64,000 bases of DNA from Oscillospiraceae bacterium. GTDB lineage: Bacteria > Bacillota > Clostridia > Oscillospirales > Ruminococcaceae. Positions 9,512-18,982 of this stretch are shown here, in pieces (within the stretch, counting starts at the first letter, position 1; each line of letters starts with the position of its first letter). Below the pieces are notes generated by a model, which worked only from the letters and a program-made list of their open reading frames with translations, was not told the origin of the DNA and searched no databases. The stretch covers positions 223,960-287,959 of the forward strand of contig CACZDM010000001.1 in NCBI GenBank assembly GCA_902779915.1. The letters are read 5' to 3'. A program made the translations under genes and the position numbers.

Positions 9512-9559
9512 ATTTTTAATTTGTCTCAAATTATTATTTTAAACTAGCGGGTTTGTTGC

Positions 9560-9592
9560 AACAGCTTTGATGCTTTCAAACAGCTGTTTTTC
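9560..9592 (+). terminator. Terminator after noc
   Basis: AACAGCT (9560-9566) pairs with AGCTGTT (9582-9588), with an inner TTGA/TCAA pairing, then T-rich sequence. It lies between the two parS sites and would separate the noc and soj transcripts. Confidence 0.75.
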
Positions 9593-9595
9593 AAA

Positions 9596-9619
9596 AAAAT
9601 GTTTCACGTGAAACATTTT
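9596..9619. promoter_or_regulatory. parS centromere site 2
   Basis: A second exact parS core lies at 9600-9615 inside a 24-base perfect palindrome. Its centre is 110 bases from that of site 1. Confidence 0.97.
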
Positions 9620-9661
9620 AAAATTACATACAAATCAGAAGAAATAAACACGAAAAAACTG

Positions 9662-9689
9662 TTGCATAAAATATGATATGTGGTATAAT
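9662..9689 (+). promoter_or_regulatory. Promoter for soj-spo0J-serS
   Basis: TTGCAT (9662-9667) and TATAAT (9684-9689) are separated by 16 bases, about 55 bases before the soj start and 47 bases after parS site 2. Confidence 0.65.
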
Positions 9690-9744
9690 TATACTTGGCT
9701 GGGGTTATACAGCCTTCAATAACTTGTTTTAAGGAGTTGATATT

Positions 9745-10512
9745 TTGTGTAAAGTTATTGCCGTAGTTAATCAAAAAGGGGGAGTTGGTAAAACAACAAC
9801 CGCAGTTAATTTGAGCGCTGCAATTGGAATTGAAAAGAAAAAAACTTTGCTGGTTGATTTAGATCCCCAGGGCAATTCAACAAGTGGAATGGGAATTGTA
9901 AAAACACAAGTGGATTTTTCTGTATATGATGTGCTAATTAACGATCAGCCCATTGACTCAGTTATTATCCATACACAATTTCAGAATGTCAACGTTGTTC
10001 CCTCAGGTATAGAATTAGCGGGAGCTGAGATTGAAATGGTTGAACTGAGAGAGCGAACTTTTTTATTAAAAAAAAGAATAGAAGAAATCAAAGCCGAATA
10101 TAAGTATATCTTAATAGATTGCCCTCCTTCTTTAGGAATATTAACGTTAAACGCCTTAACGGCTAGTGATGCCATAATAATCCCCACTCAATGTGAATAT
10201 TATGCTCTCGAAGGCCTATCTCAACTTGTGGCAACGGTTAAGCAAGTAAAAAAATTATACAATCCTTTAATAGAAATAGATGGAATTTTGCTAACAATGT
10301 ATGATGGACGATTAAAACTGACAATGCAGGTGGTCAATGAAGTCAAAAAGCATTTCAACAGTAAAGTGTATAAATCGGTCATACCCAAAAATGTCAGATT
10401 GTCTGAGGCTCCAAGTTTCGGGGAACCTATTTCATACTATGATAAATATTCAAAAGGAGCGCATGCCTATCAAAAGCTTGCAAAAGAGGTCATTAAAAAC
10501 ACAAAAAAATAG
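9745..10512 (+). CDS. soj: Chromosome partitioning ATPase Soj/ParA
   Basis: Soj is a Walker-type ATPase that works with Spo0J in chromosome segregation and regulates DnaA in Firmicutes. The 255-residue protein opens VIAVVNQKGGVGKTTTAVN (deviant Walker A, KGGVGKT). DLDPQGNSTSG and IDCPPSLGILTLNAL are the A' and B motifs. The start is TTG 9745, eight bases after AAGGAG. It is adjacent to two parS sites and overlaps no other gene; spo0J follows after 15 bases. Confidence 0.96.
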   Translation: MCKVIAVVNQKGGVGKTTTAVNLSAAIGIEKKKTLLVDLDPQGNSTSGMGIVKTQVDFSVYDVLINDQPIDSVIIHTQFQNVNVVPSGIELAGAEIEMVELRERTFLLKKRIEEIKAEYKYILIDCPPSLGILTLNALTASDAIIIPTQCEYYALEGLSQLVATVKQVKKLYNPLIEIDGILLTMYDGRLKLTMQVVNEVKKHFNSKVYKSVIPKNVRLSEAPSFGEPISYYDKYSKGAHAYQKLAKEVIKNTKK

Positions 10513-10527
10513 AAAGGAATGATATAT

Positions 10528-11379
10528 GTGGCGAAAAAAAGTGGTTTAGGAAAGGGACTAGATGCTTTATTTCAAGACGATACTGAAGAAACAAAAAACA
10601 CATTAACGGTGAACATAACCAAAGTTGAGCCGAATAAAGGCCAGCCCCGGCATAGATTTGATGAAGAAGCCATGACATCATTGGCGGATTCTATTCGAGA
10701 ACATGGTGTGATTCAGCCAATAGTTGTTAGGCCGTTGAATAATGAGAGATATCAAATTATTGCCGGAGAGCGTCGCTGGAGAGCGTCCAGAATGGCGGGG
10801 CTGAAAGAAGTCCCAATAATAATAAAAGATGTTGATGATAAGCAAACCATGGAAATAGCGCTGATAGAAAATTTGCAAAGGGAAGATCTAAATCCCATAG
10901 AAGAAGCAAGAGGCTATGTTAAACTCATGGAAGAACACAAACTCACTCAAGATAATGTTTCTAAAAGGGTTGGGAAATCCAGAAGCGCGATTGCAAATTC
11001 TGTTCGCCTGTTGAGCCTGCCAAGCGAAGTTATTAAAGAACTTGAGTGTGGAAATTTATCTGGAGGTCAAGGACGCGCGCTGCTTTCGCTTGAAAACGCG
11101 GAACAAATCAAGGAGGTTGCTTCGAGGGCAATTTCAAGAGGAATGAGCGTTAGAGAACTTGAAAAAATCAGTAATGCTAAAAAAAACACTAAGCCAAAGC
11201 AAAAAAAGAACATCAAAGACCATATATACAAAGAATTAGAATTATCTATGCAAGAAGAATTAAACAGAAAAGTTAAAATTGAGGTCACATCTGAAGGCAA
11301 AGGCAAACTGATTTTAGATTTTTATAATAAAGAGGAATTAATAGACATGGCCTATGCTTTAGCAAATCAAAGAAAATAG
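10528..11379 (+). CDS. parB: Chromosome partitioning protein ParB/Spo0J
   Basis: This CTPase DNA clamp binds parS and spreads to recruit SMC. The 283-residue product starts MAKKSGLGKGLDALF, the usual ParB opening. It holds GQPRHRFDEEA, the CTP-binding GERRWRASRMAGL and LIENLQREDLNPIEEA, then the helix-turn-helix VSKRVGKSRSAIANSVRLL. GTG 10528 is preferred: AAAGGA (10513-10518) is nine bases ahead, whereas ATG 10519 abuts that site. It is paralogous to the noc gene upstream. Confidence 0.96.
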   Translation: MAKKSGLGKGLDALFQDDTEETKNTLTVNITKVEPNKGQPRHRFDEEAMTSLADSIREHGVIQPIVVRPLNNERYQIIAGERRWRASRMAGLKEVPIIIKDVDDKQTMEIALIENLQREDLNPIEEARGYVKLMEEHKLTQDNVSKRVGKSRSAIANSVRLLSLPSEVIKELECGNLSGGQGRALLSLENAEQIKEVASRAISRGMSVRELEKISNAKKNTKPKQKKNIKDHIYKELELSMQEELNRKVKIEVTSEGKGKLILDFYNKEELIDMAYALANQRK

Positions 11380-11394
11380 AAAAGGAGAAAATCA

Positions 11395-12672
11395 ATGTTG
11401 GATATAAAGCTTATTAGAGAAAATCCTCAAATTGTCAAAAATAATATAGAAAAAAAATTCCAACACTCAAAAATTAAATTAGTCGATGAAGTGTTAGATC
11501 TAGATAAAGAATATCGTGAATTAAAAACAAAATGCGATCAAATCAGGGGCGATCGAAATAGAATAAGCAAACAAATAGGCGCGTTGATTGGACGCGGGGA
11601 AAAAGATAAAGCTCAAGAAATTAAATCCAGTGTCAAAAAAATGAACTTAGAACTTGAAACTCTTGAAGAAAACGAACAGCAATTATATCAAAAAATTCAC
11701 AAAATAATGCTGTCCATTCCCAATATTATTGATGAAAGCGTTCCGATTGGAAAAGATGACAGCGAAAATGTTGAAATCGAAAAATTTGGAACGCCAACAA
11801 TTCCAGAATATGAGATTCCATATCATGTGGATATAATGGAAAAACTAAACGGAATAGACCTGGAAAGCGCCAGAAAAACCAGCGGGAATGGGTTTTATTA
11901 CCTTTGCGGCGATATTGCAAGACTGCATTCGGCTATTTTATCATATGCTCGAGATTTCATGATCGATCGAGGGTTCACATATTTCATACCGCCATATATG
12001 ATTAGAAGCGAAGTTGTTGATGGAGTCATGAGTTTTGATGAAATGGAAAACATGATGTATAAAATTGAAGGAGAAGATCTGTATCTTATCGGAACTAGCG
12101 AACATTCTATGATTGGGAAATTTATCAACACGTTCACGGATGAAGAGAAATTGCCGATGAAATACACTAGCTATTCGCCATGTTTTAGAAAAGAGGTTGG
12201 CGCGCATGGAATAGAGGAGAGAGGAGTATATCGAATACATCAATTTGAAAAGCAAGAAATGGTGGTTATCTGCAGACCCGATCAAAGCAAACAATATTTT
12301 AGTGAAATGCTTAAAAACACGGTTGATTTCTTTCGCTCAATCGAAATTCCAGTCAGAACATTGGAATGCTGCTCGGGAGATCTTGCTGACTTAAAGGTTA
12401 AAAGCGTTGATGTTGAAGCTTGGTCACCCAGACAAAAAAAGTATTTCGAAGTTGGAAGTTGTTCAAATTTAGGCGATGCACAAGCCAGAAGGCTTAAAAT
12501 CAGAGTCCGATCAAAAGAAAAAAATTACTTTGCACACACTTTAAACAACACGGTGGTTGCCCCGCCGAGGATGCTGATCGCGTTTTTAGAAAACAACTAC
12601 ACCTCAAATCAGACAGTTAAAATCCCCAAGCCTCTTCAAATTTATATGGGCAATAAAACTGAATTAAAATAA
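11395..12672 (+). CDS. serS: Seryl-tRNA synthetase
   Basis: This class II synthetase charges tRNA-Ser. The 425-residue protein has the N-terminal tRNA-binding coiled coil (about 1-110, rich in K, E and L) and the catalytic domain. Motif 2 lies in CFRKEVGAHGIEERGVYR, and motif 3 near the end is PPRMLIAFLENN. The start is ATG 11395 behind AAAGGAG, 15 bases after spo0J. No T-box leader fits in that gap, so expression probably follows the soj promoter. Confidence 0.96.
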   Translation: MLDIKLIRENPQIVKNNIEKKFQHSKIKLVDEVLDLDKEYRELKTKCDQIRGDRNRISKQIGALIGRGEKDKAQEIKSSVKKMNLELETLEENEQQLYQKIHKIMLSIPNIIDESVPIGKDDSENVEIEKFGTPTIPEYEIPYHVDIMEKLNGIDLESARKTSGNGFYYLCGDIARLHSAILSYARDFMIDRGFTYFIPPYMIRSEVVDGVMSFDEMENMMYKIEGEDLYLIGTSEHSMIGKFINTFTDEEKLPMKYTSYSPCFRKEVGAHGIEERGVYRIHQFEKQEMVVICRPDQSKQYFSEMLKNTVDFFRSIEIPVRTLECCSGDLADLKVKSVDVEAWSPRQKKYFEVGSCSNLGDAQARRLKIRVRSKEKNYFAHTLNNTVVAPPRMLIAFLENNYTSNQTVKIPKPLQIYMGNKTELK

Positions 12673-12673
12673 C

Positions 12674-12717
12674 AAAAAAAGCTGCAATACCATGCATGAA
12701 GGTGCTGCAGCTTTTTA
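12674..12717. terminator. Bidirectional terminator between serS and the amylase gene
   Basis: AAAAAGCTGCA near 12676-12686 pairs with TGCAGCTTTTT at 12706-12716. The run of A before and of T after makes it usable from both convergent genes. Confidence 0.85.
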
Positions 12718-12735
12718 TATGAGCATAATTAATTT

Positions 12736-14586
12736 TCAAATATATTTATTTAAAACAGAAAACGAAAACGGGGATAATAAAATTTGATTTTTCACATATT
12801 GCCCATGAACGCAGTTGTAGCCCTTTAAATTTAAATCTATTGCCTTTTCATAGTCATTGGGGTTTAAAATCAAAATTGTTGATTCGCGCAAATCCTCCCT
12901 TTTAAACATCAAAACGTCCGTTGGGGATTCAACAAATTCTATGGCCCCTTCAGCCAAAGCCGGCAATTTTTTTCTGAGTTCACCCAAAAATTTAGCAAAT
13001 TCTAATATGTTTTTATCTTCACATCCCCATGGATAGCACTTTCTGTTAAATGGATCTTTATATCCTTGAAGGCCCGCCTCATCTCCATAATATATGCAAG
13101 GGGAGCCGGGCAAAAAATATTGCAAAACCATGGCGCATTTTAACATATTAGCGCCGATTTTATATTGCTCTATTGATAAAACATTTTCAAATTGCCATTT
13201 CCGGTTATGATTGTCTTCGCAGGGTCCCGCTAAAGCAGTTATGGCTCTGGTTATGTCGTGGGTTGACAGCAAATTCATACACACATTTAGCGCTTGGGGT
13301 GGATAGTTTTCGACAACTGTCATGACAGAATCCTCAAAAACCTTTTTATTTTTAGTTTTAATATAGGAAATAATTGCGTTTCTAAAGGGGTAGTTCATGA
13401 CTCCATCCAACCGATCTCCAAGAAAATATTTTTTGTCTTCATCGTATGCAACCTTGTTTGAAGCGTCCTCCCAAACCTCGCCAATAAGCAATTTATCTTC
13501 TCCTTCAGACTTGATCGTCTTTCGAATTTTTTCAACCATCTCTCCTGGCAACTCATCAACAACATCAAGCCTAAATCCTCTTGCCCCAAGCTTCAGCCAT
13601 TTTTTTATCACGCCATCATCCCCGCATAAAAAATCAATAAAATCGCTTTTGTTTTTATTAATTGCGGGAAGGTCTAGAAAGCCCCACCATGAGTTGTATT
13701 TATCAGGATATTCAATAAAATTATACCACGAAAAATATCGACTATCCTTAGAATTATGCGCTCCCGGAGAGGCATATCGATTGCTTTTATTAAAATATAT
13801 ACTGTCAGCGCCTGTGTGGTTAAAAACTCCATCTAAAATTATGGAAATGTTTCTTTTTTTTGCTGCCGAACATAGGTTTGAAAAACTCTCTTCATCTCCA
13901 AGAAGCGGGTCTATTTTCATATAGTCCGCTGTGTTATAGCGATGATTAGAATGCGCTTCAAAAATTGGATTTAAATAAATTATATTGACGCCTAAAGACT
14001 CAAGATATGGGAGTTTTTGCTCAATTCCCTTTAAATCTCCGCAAAAATAATCATTGTTTAATATTTCCCCGTTTTCATTTGGCAAAAATAAAGGAGTTCC
14101 TCCCCAATCAGACCGCAAAAGCCGATCGGAAGGAACGTTTTTCTTTTCCTCTTTGCTGAAACAAAACCTGTCTGGAAAAATTTGGTAATATATTCCCCCT
14201 TTAGCAAAATCAGGGGTCTTAAAGTTTTTTTGAAAAACAGTCAATTGAAAATTAGGCCCGTCATTTTCCGAAAAATATCCCGATCCATCCGAATTTCTTC
14301 GAATATATGTTGTTTTTGAGTCTTTTTCAATTCTAAAATAGTAAAATAAAACCCGCGCCTTTTCGGGAACAACGCTGCATCCGTAGCAAATTGAGTCTTT
14401 CTGGGTGTTTTCATAGGCAAGCTCAAATTCCCGAGAATATCCATTAAAATCATAAAAACATATATAAACTTTCGAAAAAGCGAACTCGGACGGCAAATTA
14501 ACTTTAAACTGGGTTTTAGTTTGAACTTCAACGGCGCCAAATGGTTTTTTAAACTTCAAATCTCTGCTGTTATATATGCAACTCAT
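12736..14586 (-). CDS. GH13 alpha-amylase/neopullulanase-type enzyme
   Basis: This is a glycoside hydrolase that probably acts on maltodextrins or glycogen branches in the cytoplasm, since no signal peptide is seen. The 616-residue protein has an N-terminal beta-sandwich (about 1-125) and then the (beta/alpha)8 barrel. YYQIFPDRF is typical of neopullulanases. GH13 motifs are present: DGVFNHTG, GFRLDVVDELP (nucleophile Asp), LIGEVWED (acid Glu) and LLSTHD (third Asp). ATG 14586 has AAAGGGTGG eight bases ahead; the GTG at 14598 overlaps that site. It lies 45 bases downstream of glgP, so a storage-glucan breakdown operon is likely. Confidence 0.9.
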   Translation of the reverse strand: MSCIYNSRDLKFKKPFGAVEVQTKTQFKVNLPSEFAFSKVYICFYDFNGYSREFELAYENTQKDSICYGCSVVPEKARVLFYYFRIEKDSKTTYIRRNSDGSGYFSENDGPNFQLTVFQKNFKTPDFAKGGIYYQIFPDRFCFSKEEKKNVPSDRLLRSDWGGTPLFLPNENGEILNNDYFCGDLKGIEQKLPYLESLGVNIIYLNPIFEAHSNHRYNTADYMKIDPLLGDEESFSNLCSAAKKRNISIILDGVFNHTGADSIYFNKSNRYASPGAHNSKDSRYFSWYNFIEYPDKYNSWWGFLDLPAINKNKSDFIDFLCGDDGVIKKWLKLGARGFRLDVVDELPGEMVEKIRKTIKSEGEDKLLIGEVWEDASNKVAYDEDKKYFLGDRLDGVMNYPFRNAIISYIKTKNKKVFEDSVMTVVENYPPQALNVCMNLLSTHDITRAITALAGPCEDNHNRKWQFENVLSIEQYKIGANMLKCAMVLQYFLPGSPCIYYGDEAGLQGYKDPFNRKCYPWGCEDKNILEFAKFLGELRKKLPALAEGAIEFVESPTDVLMFKREDLRESTILILNPNDYEKAIDLNLKGYNCVHGQYVKNQILLSPFSFSVLNKYI

Positions 14587-14631
14587 TTTCAAATCCACCC
14601 TTTCAATCCAAATTAATTTAAAATCGTTTTT

Positions 14632-17022
14632 TTATAAGTCCCATATATCTTTCGCATATTGAGAGACAGCCCTGTCAGCTGAAAAGTATCCTGCATTTGC
14701 TATGTTGATTGCGCTCATTTTATACCATTTTTTTGGATTATTATATAACGTTCTTGCTTTATTTTGAACATCGCGATATGACGAAAAATCCGCCAAAACC
14801 ATATATGGGTCCTTCCATTTCAAAGAATTAGCTATATCACAAAACTCGGCCTGATAAATCCCATGCTCCATAAAATCAACAACACGTTTTATGTGAGGGT
14901 TTTTATTATATATCTCAATGGGAAAATAGCCTTTTTTTCGAATATTTTCAACATCTTTTGAATCCATCCCAAAAATTAATATATTATCCTCTCCAACGTT
15001 TTGATGTATTTCAACATTAGCGCCGTCCTCAGTCCCAAGCGTTATCGCTCCATTAATCATAAATTTCATATTTCCAGTTCCAGACGCTTCAGTTCCTGCC
15101 AGTGATATTTGCTCTGAAATGTCGCTTGCGGGGATTATAAGCTCAGCCAGAGAGACATTGTAGTTTTCAACATAAACCACATTTAATTTCTCTCGGATTT
15201 TGGGATCACGTCGTATATGATCAGAAAGAGCGCAAATAAGCTTAATAATTTGCTTTGCAATATAGTATCCAGGAGCTGCTTTGGCTGAAAAAACATATGT
15301 TTTTGGAGCAAAATCTGCGCTTGGATTGTCTTTTAAGTAAAGATAATCCGAGATTATGTTCAAGGCGTTCATGTGCTGTCGTTTATATTCGTGCATCCGC
15401 TTAACCTGAACGTCAAAAATAGAGTTAATGTCAATGCTAAAATGCTCCGACCCGAAAGTGGAAGACAAAAATTTTTCTTTGTTCTCGCGTTTAATTTGTG
15501 CTAATCTTTTTTGAATTTCAGAATCATCAGCATATTTTTCAAATTTTTTTAACTCTTGCGCATCTTTTTCAAATTTAGACCCAACAGTTTCGCGCAGAAG
15601 TTTGTCAAGCCCGGGATTAATTTGACTGAGCCATCTTCTATATGCAATTCCGTTGGTGACATTAGTGAATTTGTCAGGCTCCTCTCGATAAAAATCATAA
15701 AACAAATCCTTGCGCAAAATTTTGCTGTGGAGCTCGGAAACGCCATTAATCTTTTTAGACGCATACACACATAAATTTGCCATTTTAACGCAATTATTTT
15801 CAACTATTGACATTTTATTCATCCGATTTATATCCCACGCAAACTTATTTTTCATTTCCTCGACAAATCTGCGGTTTATTTCCAATATGATTTGAAAAAT
15901 TCGCGGAAGCAAGTCTTTGATAAGGCCTTCATTCCAAACCTCCAAAGCCTCAGTCATAACAGTGTGGTTGGTGTATGTGAAGGTGTTTTCAGTGATTTTC
16001 CAGGCTTTTTCCCAGCTATATCCACATTCATCCAGTAAAATTCTCATCAGTTCTGGAATTGCAAGCGTTGGGTGTGTGTCATTAATGTGGATTGCATTTT
16101 TTTCAGCAAAATTATCCATATTTCCATATTCTCTTGTGTGTCTGTTAACTATGTCGCCCAGCGAAGCAGCACAAAGAAAATACTGTTGACGCAAACGCAA
16201 AAGTTTTCCCTGGAGGTGGTTGTCATTAGGATATAAAATTTTAGATATAGATTCAGCTGTTATGCTTTGGCCCATGGCGCCAGTGTAGTCTCCTCGGTTG
16301 AAAGAATCCATGTCAAAAAAAGGAGACTCCGCGTCCCAAAGGCGCAAAACAGCAACGCCAGAAGAGCTATATCCCGGAATATATATGTCGTATGGAATCG
16401 CCCGAACGACTGAATAGTTTTTTTGTATAACATAATGAAATCCTGAAGCGTCCCAATGTTCTTCAACCTCCCCGCCAAATTTAACATCAATTGCAAGTTC
16501 GGGTTGAGGATTGAGCCAAAATTTCCCCGTTGAAAGCCACTTGTCCGGAAGCTCCGTTTGCCACCCATCCACAATTTTTTGCTTGAATATTCCAAATTCA
16601 TATAGTATTGAATATCCATATGAATGAAAGCCGAGGTTTGCCATCGAATCCAAATAGCACGCCGCAAGCCTTCCCAAGCCGCCGTTTCCAAGCCCAGCGT
16701 CTGCTTCGCATTCGCACACATCTTCAAGGCCTATTTCAAAATGCGACAAAATATCCTTTACAGCGTCTGTTATTTTCAAATTAAACAAATTATTTCTCAA
16801 AGACCTGCCAATAAGAAACTCGATGCTTAAATAATTGATTTGCTTGCGCCCTGTTGACAAATTTTGAGCTTTAAAATGACGGGCGTTGATTTTCAAAATT
16901 TTGTTAACGGTCATTGCAAGCGCCTTATAAAACTGCTCAACTGAAGCATCTTGTGGAGATGTCCTGAGTTGGCCGAGGGCGAAGACAATCTCATTTTTTA
17001 AATATTCCTTTGATATTTTCAT
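14632..17022 (-). CDS. glgP: Glycogen/maltodextrin phosphorylase
   Basis: This enzyme releases glucose-1-phosphate from alpha-1,4-glucans using pyridoxal phosphate. Its 796 residues are the family length. EADAGLGNGGLGRLAACYLDS-type sequence (seen as AGLGNGGLGRLAACYLDSMA) and GYGIRYE-like YGYSILYEFG lie in the N-terminal half. The PLP lysine is in EASGTGNMKFMINGA. ATG 17022 follows AAAGGGGG. A well-formed promoter and a repeat element lie upstream. No glycogen synthesis genes are in the window. Confidence 0.96.
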   Translation of the reverse strand: MKISKEYLKNEIVFALGQLRTSPQDASVEQFYKALAMTVNKILKINARHFKAQNLSTGRKQINYLSIEFLIGRSLRNNLFNLKITDAVKDILSHFEIGLEDVCECEADAGLGNGGLGRLAACYLDSMANLGFHSYGYSILYEFGIFKQKIVDGWQTELPDKWLSTGKFWLNPQPELAIDVKFGGEVEEHWDASGFHYVIQKNYSVVRAIPYDIYIPGYSSSGVAVLRLWDAESPFFDMDSFNRGDYTGAMGQSITAESISKILYPNDNHLQGKLLRLRQQYFLCAASLGDIVNRHTREYGNMDNFAEKNAIHINDTHPTLAIPELMRILLDECGYSWEKAWKITENTFTYTNHTVMTEALEVWNEGLIKDLLPRIFQIILEINRRFVEEMKNKFAWDINRMNKMSIVENNCVKMANLCVYASKKINGVSELHSKILRKDLFYDFYREEPDKFTNVTNGIAYRRWLSQINPGLDKLLRETVGSKFEKDAQELKKFEKYADDSEIQKRLAQIKRENKEKFLSSTFGSEHFSIDINSIFDVQVKRMHEYKRQHMNALNIISDYLYLKDNPSADFAPKTYVFSAKAAPGYYIAKQIIKLICALSDHIRRDPKIREKLNVVYVENYNVSLAELIIPASDISEQISLAGTEASGTGNMKFMINGAITLGTEDGANVEIHQNVGEDNILIFGMDSKDVENIRKKGYFPIEIYNKNPHIKRVVDFMEHGIYQAEFCDIANSLKWKDPYMVLADFSSYRDVQNKARTLYNNPKKWYKMSAINIANAGYFSADRAVSQYAKDIWDL

Positions 17023-17100
17023 AAAAACCCCCTTTGTTTTAAAAAATCAAAATCAAAACACATTTTTATTATTCTTTCAGCATAACTGCTTATGTTATTA

Positions 17101-17129
17101 ATTATATGCCAATTTTTACGTATAATCAA
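17101..17129 (-). promoter_or_regulatory. Promoter for glgP
   Basis: On the minus strand TTGATT (17124-17129) and TATAAT (17101-17106) are separated by 17 bases. The -35 box directly abuts an inverted repeat at 17130-17163. Confidence 0.75.
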
Positions 17130-17163
17130 GACAAATATAAATTTTGGCTGTGTTATATTTGTC
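17130..17163. repeat. Inverted repeat abutting the glgP promoter
   Basis: GACAAATATAA (17130-17140) and TTATATTTGTC (17153-17163) are perfect inverted copies separated by 12 bases. The right arm is the outer end of the repeat element that starts here. The pair could be a hairpin, an operator or two abutting element ends. Confidence 0.7.
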
Positions 17164-17365
17164 TCCATTTAAATCATTTCTTGAAATATTCAGCTCTTTA
17201 GTGAAAATCTTCAATAATTCCAAATATGTTTGACCGAATTCTAAAAAAACAATGCAAAGGCCAGGCAAACCGCCGCCAGCTCACAATCAACTGTAATATT
17301 AAATCTTTTTGAGTTTTCTCGTCTCTTTGAAAGCTGACCTCAACAAGCGCTAGGCTAAAGTCCTC
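17152..17365 (-). repeat. Dispersed non-coding repeat, copy A
   Basis: This copy is collinear by eye with the reverse complement of 54720-54932. The shared parts are the outer end (GTTATATTTGTC), a block with TTGAAATATTCAGCTCTTTAG, and an inner block with AATATTACAGTT, TTGTGAGC and GGCGGCGGTTT (on the minus strand). The distance from the end to the GGCGGCGG block is nearly the same in both (about 116 and 121 bases). No coding frame is seen. The rest of this 698-base intergenic gap (17366-17580) shows nothing recognisable. Confidence 0.7.
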
Positions 17366-17581
17366 GAGGAAAAAAGGGGGTGGGAATCAATTGGCTTTGT
17401 CGTTTGTTTATTTTGAGGCGAGTTTTTTTGCTTGCTGTAGCAAATTAATTTGAATTCTGGGTTATAAAAAATTAATTTTTAATGTTGATTGTGTGAAAAA
17501 AATGCATAAAATAAATACTGTGACATAATTTTGTTTTTTATGTTTTGCAGAATATATTTTTGGAATTTTTTAAACAAAAGT

Positions 17582-17610
17582 TTGACAAAATATTTTAAAT
17601 TTGCTATAAT
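17582..17610 (+). promoter_or_regulatory. Sigma-A promoter for the LCP gene
   Basis: TTGACA (17582-17587) and TATAAT (17605-17610) are consensus boxes with a 17-base spacer, leaving a leader of about 100 bases before the start codon. Confidence 0.85.
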
Positions 17611-17720
17611 TCACTCGTGTTTAACGGAATTGAGATGTGGGCTTGAGTTTTGGGAAGTGGAGTATTTTTTTGTGTGAATTTTGATTATATTCACATATTT
17701 TGGGTTGAAGGGGTGTATAT

Positions 17721-18932
17721 ATGACAAACAAAAATATGGGTCGTGGAGAAAGGAAAAAAAGAGCTCCTAGGGGCCAAAAGATTCGTTATGTTAAAACTAA
17801 TCGGCCTTCTGAAAAAAATTTTAGATCAAGGCCCAGTTCAGCGCGCAGATATAGGCCTGCTGGACGCCGAAAAAGAGCAAGAAAAATTGGGAAGTTTGTT
17901 GTTGCTTTTGCGGCGGTTTTTTTGGTTTTGGTCATATTTTTTGTCGCGTGCTATGCTTTTTCGATTTTGTCAAAATTTCAACATGATGACCTGACAAATG
18001 ACGACATTGGAATAGACAGAGAGCAATTTTTGCAGGGTGATCAAGCAATAGTTAACATTGCGCTGCTTGGAGTTGATGATAATGGAACTTCTGATGCGAT
18101 AATCATTGCAAGCATAGACACAAATCAGAATAAAATCAAACTAACCTCAATTTTGCGAGACAGTTTGGTTAAAGTTGAGCCTGATGGAAAAAAGCCGTAT
18201 TATACTAAACTAAATGAAGCTTTTGGGAATGGAGGCGCAGCAACGACTTTAAAAGCAATAAACCGCAATTTCAATTTGAATATAAAAGACTATGTTTCGA
18301 TAAAATTCGAAGGACTGGCGGCCATAATTGACATGGTTGGAGGGGTCAAGCTGAACATAACCAAGGAAGAAGCAGAGCATATTAATGGCCTGATCGCCAG
18401 CACTCAGGGCCATCAGCATTGTCCGATGGTTGAAGGATATGGAGATGTGACGCTAAATGGAATTCAAGCGATTGAATACGCGCGAATTCGCAAAAAGATT
18501 AATCAAAATGGGCAAAGCGATGATTATGGCAGGACAGATCGCCAAAGAGCGGTTTTGGAGGAAATGTTGGAAAAGGCAAAAAATATGCCATATAATGAAA
18601 TTCTCGGCCTGGTTGATGTATTTTTGCAGCATATGAAAACTTCTCTGGATTTAAATAAAATCATAGGGTTGTCGAAAATGTTAAAAAACGATAATATATC
18701 AGTACTGCAAAATAGAGTCCCCATGGTTGAATATACAATAAACAGAGACTATCATTATTCGCTTAACGGAATAAATAAGTCAACCGTCTATTATAATCTA
18801 AAATATGCTGGGCAGCTGATTAATGCTTTCATATATGACGACATTTTGCCTGATGAATATATTGCGCAAAATCCGCCCCCGCTTGAGGGTGGGCCGCTGG
18901 ACAGCCATTCAGGGGCTATTGAAAGCATGTGA
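17721..18932 (+). CDS. LytR-CpsA-Psr (LCP) family cell-wall glycopolymer ligase
   Basis: LCP enzymes attach teichoic acids or capsular glycans to peptidoglycan on the outer membrane face. The 403-residue protein has a strongly basic cytoplasmic tail (about 1-55, rich in R and K), one membrane segment (about 57-82) and the LCP domain. Family motifs include NIALLGVDDNG, TSILRDSLV, YTKLNEAFGNGG, MVGGVKLNI and YARIRKK with GRTDRQRAVLEEM. The tail is proline-rich. AAGGGG precedes ATG 17721 by about eight bases; ATG 17736 is an alternative. Confidence 0.93.
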   Translation: MTNKNMGRGERKKRAPRGQKIRYVKTNRPSEKNFRSRPSSARRYRPAGRRKRARKIGKFVVAFAAVFLVLVIFFVACYAFSILSKFQHDDLTNDDIGIDREQFLQGDQAIVNIALLGVDDNGTSDAIIIASIDTNQNKIKLTSILRDSLVKVEPDGKKPYYTKLNEAFGNGGAATTLKAINRNFNLNIKDYVSIKFEGLAAIIDMVGGVKLNITKEEAEHINGLIASTQGHQHCPMVEGYGDVTLNGIQAIEYARIRKKINQNGQSDDYGRTDRQRAVLEEMLEKAKNMPYNEILGLVDVFLQHMKTSLDLNKIIGLSKMLKNDNISVLQNRVPMVEYTINRDYHYSLNGINKSTVYYNLKYAGQLINAFIYDDILPDEYIAQNPPPLEGGPLDSHSGAIESM

Positions 18933-18982
18933 AACTGTCCAGAATTTATGAGACTGTATATTAATTTTAGAGGAAGGGACGC

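Noticed and set aside
11380..11394. T-box riboswitch before serS
   Set aside because: Only 15 bases separate spo0J and serS, so there is no room for one.
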